Positions 37,297 to 46,551 are shown, numbered from the stretch's first letter. The stretch is DNA of 64,000 nucleotides from Eikenella corrodens (GCF_900187105.1 NZ_LT906482.1:806001-870000), one strand, 5' to 3'. Numbers and translations are program-made. The notes: generated by a model not told the origin, from the letters alone.

Positions 37297-37791
37297 ATGC
37301 CCAACCGCCCCACCTTCAAAGAAGCCGACAGCATCGACCTCCACATCCTCAAGCTCCTGCAGGAAAATGCCCGCCTGAGCATGACCGAGCTGGCCGAACG
37401 CGTCGGCCTTTCCGCCACCCCCGTAACCGAACGTGTGCGCCGATTGGAGCGCGACGGTTACATCAGCGGCTACCATGCCCGCCTCAACCCCGCCCGCTTG
37501 GGCTACGGCTTGCTGGTGTTCGTGGAAATCAAACTGCATTCTAAATCCGGCGATATTTTTGAAGAATTCCGCCGCGAAGTGCTGAAAATCCCGCAAATCC
37601 TCGAATGCCACCTCGTGTCCGGCGAATACGACTACCTGATCAAAGTACGCCTGCAAGACATGTCCGCCTACCGCGACATGCTCGGCAAAATCCTGCTGCA
37701 ACTGCCCTCCGCCGTGGAAAGCCGCAGTTATGTGGTGATGGAGGAAGTGAAGGAAAACGGGCCGCTGGCCTTGGAAGATTGGGAAGATTAA
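37297..37791 (+). CDS. Lrp/AsnC family transcriptional regulator
   Basis: 164 residues: N-terminal HTH (IDLHILKLLQENARLSMTELAERVGLSATPVTERVRRLERDGYI) and C-terminal RAM/AsnC ligand domain (LECHLVSGEYDYLIKVRLQDMSAYRDMLGKIL). Length and sequence are those of the global regulator Lrp rather than a short AsnC. Expected to bind DNA as an octamer responsive to leucine or other amino acids. AGGAG lies 8 bases upstream. A Correia-like element abuts the leader. Confidence 0.92.
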   Translation: MPNRPTFKEADSIDLHILKLLQENARLSMTELAERVGLSATPVTERVRRLERDGYISGYHARLNPARLGYGLLVFVEIKLHSKSGDIFEEFRREVLKIPQILECHLVSGEYDYLIKVRLQDMSAYRDMLGKILLQLPSAVESRSYVVMEEVKENGPLALEDWED

Positions 37792-38370
37792 ACCGAAGTC
37801 TACCTGAAAGCGTAAGCTTCAACGGAGTTAAAACGTAGCGCAGCGAAGTTTCTGTGTAGCTAAAAGTTCAGGTAGCCTTTTACCTCAATACGCCATTCTT
37901 ACCTCACCCAACAGCCTGCACTGCGAACGCAAGAATTCATCCAACATCACCTGCTGGGGTTCGCAAAACGGAAGCCCTGCGGTACAACCAGTTTTGCAAG
38001 ATGTACACATGATTGCTTGTCTCTAGATTGAGGCTACCTGCAAACAATCGGGGTGTTCTTTGGCTAAACCATGCTTCAGGTAGCCTGAATAATTGGATGT
38101 GCGAGCCAGCTGCGTCCAAAATGCTGCACATGAGGCTGCCAATTCGCCGCTCTCTATCTATTGCCTTCCTAACCCCGTTCTGTGCCCAGCCCTCTGTTTC
38201 TGTTATGATAGCCGTCTTTTTGGCCGCTCTTGAATACCAAGTGGGCAACCATATTTTTCAGGTAGCCTCCATACAGGCTACCTGAAAGCGTGAGCTTCAA
38301 CAAAGTTAAAACATCAGCCCCGGCCAAAGCTAAAACCTAAATTCATATTTTAAATATAAAGCACCACACC
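37792..38370. other. Repeat-filled spacer before the ABC exporter
   Basis: About 580 bases with at least five eikDUS copies and the DUS-linked composite repeat (near 37800-37880 and 38276-38312). A promoter-like TATGAT near 38206 could serve the ABC exporter. No credible gene. Confidence 0.5.
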
Positions 38371-40242
38371 ATGTTCAACCGCTTATTCTCCTGGTTTGAA
38401 AACCGCGTCGATCCCTATCCCTCCAGCGAGCCGAAAACCCCTCGCAACGGGCTGTTTGGCTTCATTTGGAGCAATCTCGAAGGCGTGCGCGGCTGGCTTG
38501 TGCTGCTGGCACTGCTCTCCGGCGGCATCGGCATTGGCGAAGCCTTGCTGTTTCAGTTTATCGGCAAAATCGTTGATTGGCTCGGCCGCTATACGCCTGA
38601 AACACTGTTTGCCGAAAAAGGCTTGGCGCTCGTTGGCATGGGCGTGCTGATGGTAGTGCTGGTGATTTGGACGTTTTTCACTTCCGCTATCCGCCTGCAG
38701 GTGTTGCAGGGCGTGTTTCCCATGCGCCTGCGTTGGAATTTCCACCGCCTGATGCTCGGCCAATCGCTCAGCTTTTATCAAGACGAATTTGCCAGGCGCG
38801 TGTCGGCCAAAGTGATGCAAACTGCGCTGGCCGTGCGCGATACGGTGATGACCATCGCCGATATGGTGATGTATGTGCTGGTGTATTTCATCACTTCCGG
38901 CGTGATTCTAGTGGCGCTGGATAGCTGGCTGCTGCTGCCTTTCGTGGGCTGGCTCATCGGCTTCAGCCTGGTGATGCGTTTTCTGATTCCCCGGCTCGGC
39001 CAAACCGCCGCCCGCCAGGCCGATGCCCGCTCGCTGATGACCGGTCGCGTTACCGATGCCTACGCCAACATCGCCACGGTGAAACTCTTCTCCCACGGTG
39101 CGCGCGAAGCCGATTATGCCCGCCGCTCGATGGAAGAGTTTATGGTAACCGTGCACGCCCAAATGCGGCTGGCCACGCTGCTCTACAGTGCCAGCGCCGC
39201 AGTAAACACCGCGCTCACCCTTTCCACCGCCGTGCTCGGCATTTGGCTGTGGCACAACGGCCAGGTGGGCGTGGGCGCAGTGGCCACCGCCACTGCCATG
39301 GCACTGCGCGTGAACGGGCTCTCGCAATACATCATGTGGGAATCCGCCCGACTGTTTGAGAATATCGGCACCGTGGCCGACGGCATGGGCACGCTTTCCA
39401 AGCCGCAAACCATCCTCGATAAGCCCGATGCCAAGCCGCTGTTGGTGAACAAAGGTGAAATCTGCTTCAACCACATCGATTTCTCCTATGAGTCCGGCAA
39501 GCCCCTGCTCAACGGTTTCAGCCTGCACATTCGCCCCGGCGAAAAAGTCGGCCTCATCGGCCGCAGCGGTGCCGGCAAATCCACCATTGTGAACCTGCTG
39601 TTGCGCTTCTACGAGCCACAAAGCGGCCAAATCTGCATCGATGGGCAAAATATCGATAGCGTTACCCAAGAAAGCCTGCGCGCCCAAATCGGTTTGGTAA
39701 CGCAAGACACCAGCCTGCTGCACCGCTCGGTGCGCGACAATATTGTCTACGGCCGCCCCGACGCCACCGAAGAAGATATGCTGCAAGCCGCCCGACGTGC
39801 CGAAGCCGCCGAATTCATCCCCCAGCTTTCCGATGCCAAAGGCCACAAAGGCTACGATGCCCACGTGGGCGAGCGCGGCGTGAAGCTTTCCGGCGGCCAG
39901 CGCCAGCGCATCGCTATCGCACGAGTGATGCTCAAAGACGCACCGATTCTGCTTTTAGATGAAGCCACCAGCGCGCTCGATTCCGAAGTGGAAGCCGCCA
40001 TCCAAGAAAGCCTCGATACCATGATGGAAGGCAAAACCGTTATTGCCATCGCCCACCGGCTCTCCACCATCGCCGCCATGGATCGCCTCATCGTGCTCGA
40101 TAAAGGCCGCATCGTGGAAGAAGGCAACCACGCCGAGCTCTTAGCCAAGGGCGGCCTCTACGCCAGCCTGTGGGCACACCAAAGCGGCGGTTTTCTCAAT
40201 GTGAAAGAGCCGGAGGCTGGGCAGATACTTGCGAAAGAGTAA
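38371..40242 (+). CDS. ABC exporter, fused permease and ATPase
   Basis: 623 residues: N-terminal ABC type-1 membrane domain with six helices (about 40-330) and C-terminal nucleotide-binding domain: Walker A GRSGAGKST, Q-loop LVTQDTSLLH, signature LSGGQRQR, Walker B ILLLDEATSALD, H-loop IAHRLSTI. A half-transporter working as a dimer, of the multidrug/lipid exporter type. Which substrate it moves cannot be inferred. It stands alone between DUS repeats, with only a weak upstream purine stretch. Confidence 0.93.
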   Translation: MFNRLFSWFENRVDPYPSSEPKTPRNGLFGFIWSNLEGVRGWLVLLALLSGGIGIGEALLFQFIGKIVDWLGRYTPETLFAEKGLALVGMGVLMVVLVIWTFFTSAIRLQVLQGVFPMRLRWNFHRLMLGQSLSFYQDEFARRVSAKVMQTALAVRDTVMTIADMVMYVLVYFITSGVILVALDSWLLLPFVGWLIGFSLVMRFLIPRLGQTAARQADARSLMTGRVTDAYANIATVKLFSHGAREADYARRSMEEFMVTVHAQMRLATLLYSASAAVNTALTLSTAVLGIWLWHNGQVGVGAVATATAMALRVNGLSQYIMWESARLFENIGTVADGMGTLSKPQTILDKPDAKPLLVNKGEICFNHIDFSYESGKPLLNGFSLHIRPGEKVGLIGRSGAGKSTIVNLLLRFYEPQSGQICIDGQNIDSVTQESLRAQIGLVTQDTSLLHRSVRDNIVYGRPDATEEDMLQAARRAEAAEFIPQLSDAKGHKGYDAHVGERGVKLSGGQRQRIAIARVMLKDAPILLLDEATSALDSEVEAAIQESLDTMMEGKTVIAIAHRLSTIAAMDRLIVLDKGRIVEEGNHAELLAKGGLYASLWAHQSGGFLNVKEPEAGQILAKE

Positions 40243-40273
40243 GTCCGGCTAGTTGCCGCGCGAACATAAAAGA

Positions 40274-40301
40274 AGGCTACCTGAAAGTTTTCAGGTAGCC
40301 T
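40274..40301. terminator. Inverted eikDUS pair between the ABC exporter and tehB
   Basis: eikDUS 40274-40285 and complement 40290-40301, tight 4-base loop followed by TTTTT; suited to ending transcription from both converging genes. Confidence 0.8.
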
Positions 40302-40323
40302 TTTTCATACAATACAAAATTAT

Positions 40324-41187
40324 TCAGCCGGGCTTCTTCGCCAACATCGTCACAAATTTCAATTGAATCGGCCGCCCTTGCGCATCAGTAGCGTGCATCG
40401 AGCCCACGGCTTCTTCGTATTTCAACAATTCCCAGTCGGCATAATACTGCCGCAGCTCGTCTTCTTTGAATGTGAACGAAAACGGCATATGACAGGGGTA
40501 GTCTGCTGTATCCATTGCCGACACGATCAAGTTATAGCCACCAGGCCGAGTATGCGCCTGCATATCGGCAATAATCTCCGGCACACGGCCTGCCTGGAGG
40601 AACATAAACACCACCGTGGCAAAGATAAAATCGTAATCTTCATTCAAAGCAGCAGCGTTAATATCGTAAGCATCCGCCCGCAGCGGCAACTGTTCGCGTG
40701 CAGCCATATCCAGCACCGAAGCCACTGCCGCCGGGCTGTGGTCCACAGCGTGCACATCATATCCGGCCAAGCTCAAAAACAGCGCATTGCGCCCCTGCCC
40801 ACAGCCTAAATCCAAGGTCTTACACGGCGCCACGGTTTGCACCGCCTCGCGGATGGCGGAATGGGTGGTAGTCATGCCGTATTTTTTGTGGAAATAATCT
40901 GCTTTTTCGCAATGAAATTCCAGCTGCACGGCAAAATCATCATCCAACGGCTCCACCTTGTGCCAAGCCTGCGGATAAATCGTCCACACACCGGAATCCG
41001 GCTGCAAAATATGCTCCGCCAGCACCGTACCGTCTTCCTGCAATTCATAAAACTTCAGCCGCCCGCGCAATACGCGCAGCTTGCCGTAGGTACCAACCTG
41101 TGTGTTGTGCTGCGACAAAACTGCTGCCGGAATAGTGGCTTTATCCCATACCGGCATGGTTTTGTAGCAGATGAGTTCGGATTGCAT
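40324..41187 (-). CDS. tehB: TehB-type SAM-dependent methyltransferase with cupin domain
   Basis: 287 residues in the long TehB form: an N-terminal TehB/YeaR-like cupin domain (about 1-90, ICYKTMPVWDKATIPAAVLSQHNTQVGTYGKLRVLRG) and a class I methyltransferase domain with the SAM motif TLDLGCGQGRNALFLSLAGYDVHAVD. In other bacteria TehB detoxifies tellurite or selenite by methylation. The ATG at 41187 has GAGGAG about 7 bases upstream; an ATG 33 bases earlier is less likely. tehA is not adjacent. Confidence 0.92.
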   Translation of the reverse strand: MQSELICYKTMPVWDKATIPAAVLSQHNTQVGTYGKLRVLRGRLKFYELQEDGTVLAEHILQPDSGVWTIYPQAWHKVEPLDDDFAVQLEFHCEKADYFHKKYGMTTTHSAIREAVQTVAPCKTLDLGCGQGRNALFLSLAGYDVHAVDHSPAAVASVLDMAAREQLPLRADAYDINAAALNEDYDFIFATVVFMFLQAGRVPEIIADMQAHTRPGGYNLIVSAMDTADYPCHMPFSFTFKEDELRQYYADWELLKYEEAVGSMHATDAQGRPIQLKFVTMLAKKPG

Positions 41188-41343
41188 AGCATCTCCTCTA
41201 ATGTGTACATGAAAGAGCACTTACCATATTTCCATACCCTACATGGAAAACAATCAATTAATCACTGTAAATTACTACTATCTAAAATAATATAAAAGGC
41301 CATCCTCTCACAGATGACCCTCCCATTATCAATATTCTATAAA

Positions 41344-41823
41344 TCAAATTGTCACGCAAGTGGCAGGTGTATATTTCGGAGGCCAATATGCAGCATTAGA
41401 TTTATCTATCTCGCAAGTCCACTGCCCTTGATTATCCCGTACAAAGCTAATTACTGCACCCTGTATTTGTGGCAAAGCATTGCGGCCAAAGGTGGCATTG
41501 ACCCGTTCAAATTGGTTGCTATTTAATCCAACTGAGGCCGTAAATATTAAATTGGAATTCGGGTTTTGGTTCAAACCTAAAAATTCCAACCTTCTACCAT
41601 TTTGCACCACTCCGTCCTGGCTCGGATCAACAGTGGGAATTCCGCCATGCGCCAAAATAGATTCCACCGCTGTCTTAGTACTACCCAACTCATAAAAGAC
41701 ACGGTTAATCTGAGCCTTAGCCATATGATCTTGATACAATGGCAATGCAATGGCAGCCAAAATGCCGATGATGGCAATCACAATCATCAGCTCAATCAAA
41801 GTAAAGCCTTTTTGCTTATACAT
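41344..41823 (-). CDS. Type IV pilin, second tandem copy
   Basis: A 159-residue class IVa prepilin: short leader MYKQKG cleaved before Phe, then [28 protein letters not shown] with Glu5, and a C-terminal disulfide loop between Cys in QWTCEID and Cys in PATCVTI. It is preceded by another pilin gene on the same strand, separated by an intrinsic terminator. The middle and C-terminal parts differ strongly from the upstream copy, so the two are diverged paralogues. Eikenella corrodens is known to carry tandem pilA1/pilA2 genes, which this arrangement resembles. Confidence 0.93.
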   Translation of the reverse strand: MYKQKGFTLIELMIVIAIIGILAAIALPLYQDHMAKAQINRVFYELGSTKTAVESILAHGGIPTVDPSQDGVVQNGRRLEFLGLNQNPNSNLIFTASVGLNSNQFERVNATFGRNALPQIQGAVISFVRDNQGQWTCEIDKSNAAYWPPKYTPATCVTI

Positions 41824-41849
41824 ATTTATTACCGCAGTTTGTTGATATC

Positions 41850-41878
41850 AAAACAGCCACCCTCAGGTGGCTGTTTTT
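41850..41878 (-). terminator. Intrinsic terminator between the two pilin genes
   Basis: AAAACAGCCACC and its complement GGTGGCTGTTTT with a 4-base loop and T run on the minus strand, 20 bases after the first pilin's stop. It should limit read-through into the second pilin. Confidence 0.85.
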
Positions 41879-41897
41879 AACTAACAGTCAAGCCTTA

Positions 41898-42380
41898 TTA
41901 GTTACAACCGCTGGGAACGAATTTAGTTTTCCAGCCAGTCGCGGTACCAGCAGCAACAGCACAAGTCCATTCACCATTTGCAGTACGAGTCAAGGTAATG
42001 GTAGCACCATGAATGCTGCTATTAGCGTTTTCACCAAGAGTACCTACAAAAGTAACATCACCAGCGTTAGCGCCCGGAGTCAGAGTAGCAGCAGACAACA
42101 GGTTAGAAGTCGGGTTATCCAGCATGCCTACCCATTCGTTCGGAGGAGTAACGGCAGCACCGGCGGCAGCAGTAGCAGCCAATACAGGAGTACGACCTTC
42201 AAACAGAGCAGCTTCAATAGCGGTTTTGGTGCCAGCCATTTCGCCATATGCACGGGTTACCTGAGATTTAGAGATGTAATCTTGGTACAGCGGCAGGGCG
42301 ATAGCAGCCAAGATACCGATAATGGCGATAACGATCATCAACTCGATCAGGGTAAAACCTTTTTGTACTTGTTTCAACAT
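41898..42380 (-). CDS. Type IV pilin, first tandem copy (probable major pilin)
   Basis: 160 residues: leader MLKQVQKG, cleavage before Phe, [28 protein letters not shown], and Cys pair EWTCAVA / PSGCN near the C-terminus. The ATG at 42380 has AAGGA 8 bases upstream; a longer frame starting at 42473 would place the pilin leader internally. A sigma-54-like element lies about 135 bases upstream. Strong regulation and the terminator after it suggest this copy is the major subunit. It is a candidate substrate of the PglL-type transferase. Closely similar to its neighbour only over the first 35 residues. Confidence 0.94.
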   Translation of the reverse strand: MLKQVQKGFTLIELMIVIAIIGILAAIALPLYQDYISKSQVTRAYGEMAGTKTAIEAALFEGRTPVLAATAAAGAAVTPPNEWVGMLDNPTSNLLSAATLTPGANAGDVTFVGTLGENANSSIHGATITLTRTANGEWTCAVAAGTATGWKTKFVPSGCN

Positions 42381-42512
42381 GACATTTTCCTTGTTAAAAA
42401 TGGAACTTAAATAAACCGAATCTTCCGACCCGGGAACTTCAACCAAAAGAAGGAGACAACTAAAAAACTTCATTTCCGGCTAGGCTTGTTTGCCGTCGCC
42501 ACGAGAAACATA

Positions 42513-42530
42513 AAGCAACGGCTATGCCAA
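42513..42530 (-). promoter_or_regulatory. Sigma-54-type promoter for the pilin gene
   Basis: Read on the minus strand, TTGGCATAGCCGTTGCTT matches the -24/-12 consensus TGGCAC-N5-TTGC(A/T) with one mismatch and exact spacing. It points to the first pilin gene, giving a leader of about 120 bases. RpoN/PilR control of pilin is established in several type IV pilus bacteria. Confidence 0.7.
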
Positions 42531-42647
42531 AAAATTAAAAAATAGCTTTATTTGCATTATAAATATTTGTTTTTAAATTATTTTTTGTTTATTTTCCAAT
42601 TTAAGCGACCTACCTATACGGCTATTCTGCATAGCTGGCTAATCTGC

Positions 42648-42672
42648 AAAACTGACATTTATCGTCAGTTTT
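42648..42672. promoter_or_regulatory. Perfect palindrome upstream of the pilin promoter
   Basis: AAAACTGAC and GTCAGTTTT, 9-bp arms separated by 7 bases, lie about 120 bases upstream of the sigma-54 element, the distance expected for an enhancer-binding regulator such as PilR. A terminator role is less likely because no gene ends here. Confidence 0.45.
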
Positions 42673-42942
42673 TGGCCCGCTATTTTGCACAGATTGCCAT
42701 TTTATGGGGCTCGTGGCTTGGCAATTTAGGTTGCTGCCATTTTAAGCGGCGATTTTTGGCACTCCACTATATCTATCCACTTCCATCGGTGTGGCAATAC
42801 TGTCTTAGTGCAAAAATAAGGTAAGGCGGCATTACTATGCCGCCTCTTGATTAAGGAAGAGTTCGCTTCGCAGCAACTCGCCCCTTTAATAAAGACTCCT
42901 CTTTAACCACGCGCAAGCCATGCCGCAGCTTTCAGGTAGCCT

Positions 42943-43629
42943 TTAGCCTTCCACCGCCATTACTGCTTCAATTAAAGCCATTCCTTTTTCAATCCGAAAC
43001 GCCACTTCCCAATCGTCCACTGCCATCTTATATACCCGCTGTGGCGTATCCTGATAAGCCGGACGCGGGTCTTGGGCGATGCTTTGTTCAATCAGCAGGC
43101 GAATGGGCGGCGGCAGGGATGCTGCGCTTATCTCGTCTGCCCAAGCTACTTCGAGCGGAACGGGCGGAACGGCGGCGAAGCCTGGGGCGGCATCGGGCTG
43201 TGCTTCCACAAAAGGCAGATAGGGCTTGATGTCTAACACCGGCGTGCCATCAAGCAAATCCGCCCCTCCACACCATAACCGCACTCCACCCTCGGTTTCA
43301 ATACGCTCCAGCTTGAGCAAGGAGAGCCCCAGCGGATTGGGGCGGAACGGGCTGCGCGTGGCAAATACGCCCATTTTCCGGTTGCCGCCCAAACGCGGCG
43401 GCCGCACCAAGGGCTGCCAGCCTGCCCCGGCCACGCCGTGAAACACAAACTGCACCCAGATATGGCTGAAGCTTTCCAACCCGCGCACGCAATCGGCAGA
43501 AAACTCGGGCAGGAATTCAATACATACCCGGGCGGACGGTACCAAGCCTGGCTGGCGCGGCACGCCGAATTTCTGTTTATAAGGAGAGCGGACGTAGGCA
43601 ATGGTTTGCAGGGTGTGGGTGGCTGGCAT
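42943..43629 (-). CDS. trmO: tRNA (adenine(37)-N6)-methyltransferase TrmO
   Basis: 228 residues of the TsaA/YaeB/TrmO family, which adds the N6-methyl group to t6A37 in tRNA-Thr. Family motifs: IAYVRSPYKQKFGVPRQPG at the N-terminus, ESFSHIWVQFVFH, and the SAM-binding GVFATRSPFRPNPLGLSLLKLE, followed by LDIKPYLPFV. Stands alone; a DUS lies just downstream (about 42930). Confidence 0.93.
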   Translation of the reverse strand: MPATHTLQTIAYVRSPYKQKFGVPRQPGLVPSARVCIEFLPEFSADCVRGLESFSHIWVQFVFHGVAGAGWQPLVRPPRLGGNRKMGVFATRSPFRPNPLGLSLLKLERIETEGGVRLWCGGADLLDGTPVLDIKPYLPFVEAQPDAAPGFAAVPPVPLEVAWADEISAASLPPPIRLLIEQSIAQDPRPAYQDTPQRVYKMAVDDWEVAFRIEKGMALIEAVMAVEG

Positions 43630-43851
43630 GGCTTAGGGCGATTAATAGGAAAAGATAAAAGGCTACCTGAAAGCGATGTCTTGGCATAGCCAAGGCTGAG
43701 TTTCTGCGAAGCGAAAGCGTCAGTTTAACGCAGTTCAGACGAAGTTTCCGTAGGAAGCGGAGTTTCTATGAGATTGAGATTAGATTTTGGCAAGGCAGCA
43801 AGTTGGCACCACCACTCCGCCGTGCTACCCGCTCCGTTTTCTGTGCCTAAT

Positions 43852-43886
43852 AAAAACCGGCAGCCTCGGAATTCCCGGGCTGCCGG
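43852..43886 (-). terminator. Intrinsic terminator of the MliC-like gene
   Basis: CCGGCAGCC / GGCTGCCGG stem followed on the minus strand by TTTTT, about 38 bases after the stop codon. Confidence 0.82.
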
Positions 43887-43923
43887 CCTGATTTCACTAA
43901 TGCGGCGTTGAATTGAAATCAGC

Positions 43924-44367
43924 TTACTGCTGGCGTTGGCAAGCGGTTTCTACGCTGTTGCCATAGGGGTCTTTGAAGCTGAACGCAGCTTCATTGCCCT
44001 TGCGATGCCACTCGGCGCCGCTGCCGAACAGGCCGCGGTTAGAGGTGTAGCGCTCGCCGGAACCGGAAGTGGCGCGGTTGAGCACGGCGCTCTTGTCGTC
44101 AAGCTGCAGGCTCACGCGGTCGGTACCTTGCTGGCGCACGGTTACAGACAGGCCGTTTTCGCAGCTGAAGCGCTCAACGCTTGCACGGCGCTCGCCACGG
44201 TGCTCGTGGCGCGGAGCCGGCTCGTTGCTCGGATCTTGCATGCTGTTTTCATGGCGTTGGTGATGGTGATGACGGTGACCGTGACCGTCGTCTTGCGGAG
44301 TGTTCACCACGCAGGCGGTCAACAACAAAGCCAAAGAGGCCGGTACAGCCCAAGTACGTACTTTCAT
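43924..44367 (-). CDS. MliC-like lipoprotein, C-type lysozyme inhibitor
   Basis: 147 residues: lipoprotein signal with lipobox LLTAC (Cys19), a histidine-rich linker (HGHRHHHHQRHENS) and a C-terminal MliC/PliC domain (FSCENGLSVTVRQQGTDRVSLQLDDKSAVLNRATSGSGERYTSN...EWHRKGNEAAFSFKD). The family binds host C-type lysozyme in the periplasm or at the outer membrane. The His-rich linker could bind metal; that is inference. Has its own terminator. Confidence 0.85.
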   Translation of the reverse strand: MKVRTWAVPASLALLLTACVVNTPQDDGHGHRHHHHQRHENSMQDPSNEPAPRHEHRGERRASVERFSCENGLSVTVRQQGTDRVSLQLDDKSAVLNRATSGSGERYTSNRGLFGSGAEWHRKGNEAAFSFKDPYGNSVETACQRQQ

Positions 44368-44495
44368 TGTGTATTTCCTATAAAATGAGAAAATACCGCC
44401 ATAGCCGGCGGCAAGAGCATCTTAGCCCAAAGCATGCGGCATAAAAAGGGGGATTAACCAAGATTTACGGCAATATCTAAATTATTCCGGTGAAA

Positions 44496-44533
44496 AGGCT
44501 ACCTGAAAGCATTTGGCTGCTTTCAGGTAGCCT
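44496..44533. terminator. Inverted eikDUS pair
   Basis: eikDUS 44496-44507 and complement 44522-44533 between the MliC-like gene and the MBL hydrolase gene. It lies upstream of the former and downstream of the latter, so it more likely ends the minus-strand hydrolase transcript. Confidence 0.6.
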
Positions 44534-44668
44534 TTAGTTTTGGCAAACATTAAGCTTTGGTTTTCACGTTTTAGCTTCGCAGAAACTCACCCTTGGCTAC
44601 GCCAAGACATCATTTCTCAGGTAGCCTCTTTTAAGGCGGGCTGTATGTATCGCCTGCCGCCTGCTGTT

Positions 44669-45307
44669 TTAATCCTGCAAAAACGGGTTGTGCCGTTTTT
44701 CGTGGCCGATGGTGGTGCTGCGGCCGTGGCCGGGCAAGACTATGGTGTCTTCGGGCAACACCAGCAATTTCTCGCGGATATTGCGCAAAAGGTCGGCATG
44801 ACTGCTGCGTTCGAAATCGGTGCGGCCGATGGATTCGTAGAACAACACGTCGCCGGCAATCAGCAGGTTTTGTTCGGCGCAGTAAAACACCACATGGCCG
44901 GGAGTGTGGCCGGGGATGTGCAGCACTTGGAAGCGGTATGCGCCCACGCTTAATTCATCGCCCTCTTCCAGCCAGCGGCTCGGGCTAACCGGCGCAGACA
45001 CGGGGAAACCGAAGTTGGCGGTGATTTCGGGCAGGTTGTCGAGTAGCCATTGGTCGTCGCGGTGCGGGCCGATTACCGGCAACTGGGTATGCTGAATCAT
45101 CTCGGTCACACCACCGGCGTGGTCGAGGTGGCCGTGGGTGAGCCAAATGGCTTTTGGCTGCACGCCGAGTTTGGCGGCTTCTTCCAACAGCTGCGGCACA
45201 TCGCCGCCCACGTCTATCCACACGGCTTCTTTGCTTTCTTCGTCCCACAAGAGCGAACAGTTTTGGCGGAAGGGGGTAACGGCGAACACGGTAAGGTTGA
45301 GTGGCAT
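44669..45307 (-). CDS. MBL-fold metallo-hydrolase (YcbL/glyoxalase II-like)
   Basis: 212 residues with the metallo-beta-lactamase fold: metal-binding [11 protein letters not shown], later His in [13 protein letters not shown] and Asp in [17 protein letters not shown], and C-terminal [14 protein letters not shown]. Short glyoxalase II-like proteins of this type (YcbL) often hydrolyse thioesters such as S-lactoylglutathione. Divergently transcribed from orn. Confidence 0.92.
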   Translation of the reverse strand: MPLNLTVFAVTPFRQNCSLLWDEESKEAVWIDVGGDVPQLLEEAAKLGVQPKAIWLTHGHLDHAGGVTEMIQHTQLPVIGPHRDDQWLLDNLPEITANFGFPVSAPVSPSRWLEEGDELSVGAYRFQVLHIPGHTPGHVVFYCAEQNLLIAGDVLFYESIGRTDFERSSHADLLRNIREKLLVLPEDTIVLPGHGRSTTIGHEKRHNPFLQD

Positions 45308-45434
45308 GGGTGGCTTTCTTTATAAGAATTTTCAGGTAGCCCGCATTGTGCCGCCGCGCGCGCCAAAGGTAAACCTTTTTAAGGTTTGGTGTATCCGCTA
45401 CAATGCACCATTTATCCCCTTTGCGAGCAAGTTC

Positions 45435-46022
45435 ATGCACACGCCCAAGCCCAACCCCCTCAACCTCTGCTGGCTCGATATGGAAATGACCGGCCTCAAC
45501 CCCGAGCACGACCGCATTATCGAAGCCGCCGTGGTGATTACCGATGCCGATTTAAACATCCTCGCCCAATCCGAATCCTACGCCATCCACCAAAGCGACG
45601 AACTGCTCGAAGGCATGGATGCCTGGAACACCAGCACCCACGAGCGCACCGGCCTCACCCAGCGCGTGAAAGATTCCACCCTTTCCGAAGCCGAAGTGGA
45701 ACAACGCCTACTCGATTTTATTGCCCAATGGATTCCGCAGGGCACCAGCCCCTTGTGCGGCAACACCGTGCACCAAGACCGCCGCTTCATGCAGCGCTAC
45801 ATGCCTAAGTTGGAAGCCTGGTTCCACTACCGCAACCTCGACGTATCCACCCTCAAAGAGCTCGCCCGCCGCTGGCATCCCGCCGCCTACAAAAGCTTCA
45901 GCAAAAAAGGCTCGCACCGCGCGCTGGACGATATCTTGGAGAGCATCGAAGAGTTTCGCCACTACCGCCAAACCTTCCTGCGCCTGCCCGAGGCCAACGG
46001 AACAAACCAAGAGGCTACCTGA
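45435..46022 (+). CDS. orn: Oligoribonuclease
   Basis: DEDDh 3'-5' exonuclease degrading 2-5 nt RNAs, including pGpG from c-di-GMP turnover. 195 residues: Exo[14 protein letters not shown] (Asp15, Glu17), ExoII in [16 protein letters not shown], Exo[16 protein letters not shown]. The start at 45435 matches the conserved N-terminus; the longer upstream frame crosses a DUS. An eikDUS at 46012-46023 supplies the stop (GAG GCT ACC TGA), ending the protein in NQEAT. Confidence 0.96.
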   Translation: MHTPKPNPLNLCWLDMEMTGLNPEHDRIIEAAVVITDADLNILAQSESYAIHQSDELLEGMDAWNTSTHERTGLTQRVKDSTLSEAEVEQRLLDFIAQWIPQGTSPLCGNTVHQDRRFMQRYMPKLEAWFHYRNLDVSTLKELARRWHPAAYKSFSKKGSHRALDDILESIEEFRHYRQTFLRLPEANGTNQEAT

Positions 46023-46148
46023 AACAAAATAGCGAAGCTTCTGCGAAGCCGCAACATCCCGCCCGTTTGGATTCCGTTGAAGCTTACGCTTTCAGGTAGC
46101 CTTCCCCCATGTTTTCAGGTAGCCCATCCATCCCTATTTAAGAAGACC

Positions 46149-46544
46149 ATGATCCGCAAAATCCTCCTGTCCGCCCTCGCCGCCCTGCTGCTGGCCGCCT
46201 GCGCCGCCAAGCCTTCATTTGAGCCGGCCATGCTCGTCCACTCCGTGCAACCGGTTTACCCGCCGCAGCTGGAAGAAGAAGGCATCAGCGGCCATGCCAG
46301 AATGCAGATGCGCATCGACACCCGGGGCAGCGTGAGCGAAGCACAGGTGCTCTCCGCCACCCACCCCTTATTCGCCCGCTCCGCCGTGCGTGCCGTCAGC
46401 CAATATCGCTTCACTCCGGCAAAACAAAACGGCCGGCCGGTGGAATCCGCCTTCACCCAAACATTTAGATTCCGAGTGTCGGAAGAAAACCCCGACCATT
46501 CAGAAACCGCCCAACCGCCCCGCCCACCCCTTCCCACACAATAA
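46149..46544 (+). CDS. TonB_C-domain lipoprotein
   Basis: 131 residues: lipoprotein signal MIRKILLSALAALLLAAC (lipobox LAAC) and a single TonB C-terminal-like domain (QPVYPPQLEEEGISGHARMQMRIDTRGSVSEAQVLSATHPLFARSAVRAVSQYRFTPAKQNGRPV). There is no transmembrane TonB anchor or long proline-rich spacer, so it is not a classical TonB; the role is unknown. It ends 7 bases before the pgi ATG, and may be co-transcribed with it. Confidence 0.85.
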   Translation: MIRKILLSALAALLLAACAAKPSFEPAMLVHSVQPVYPPQLEEEGISGHARMQMRIDTRGSVSEAQVLSATHPLFARSAVRAVSQYRFTPAKQNGRPVESAFTQTFRFRVSEENPDHSETAQPPRPPLPTQ

Positions 46545-46551
46545 ACCCGCC

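Noticed and set aside
37937-38248. A 103-codon minus-strand frame in the spacer before the ABC exporter
   Set aside because: No binding site, spans repeats, unremarkable composition and no recognisable domain.
42560-42824. A 90-codon plus-strand frame upstream of the pilin genes
   Set aside because: It overlaps the pilin regulatory palindrome, has no binding site and shows no protein-like pattern.
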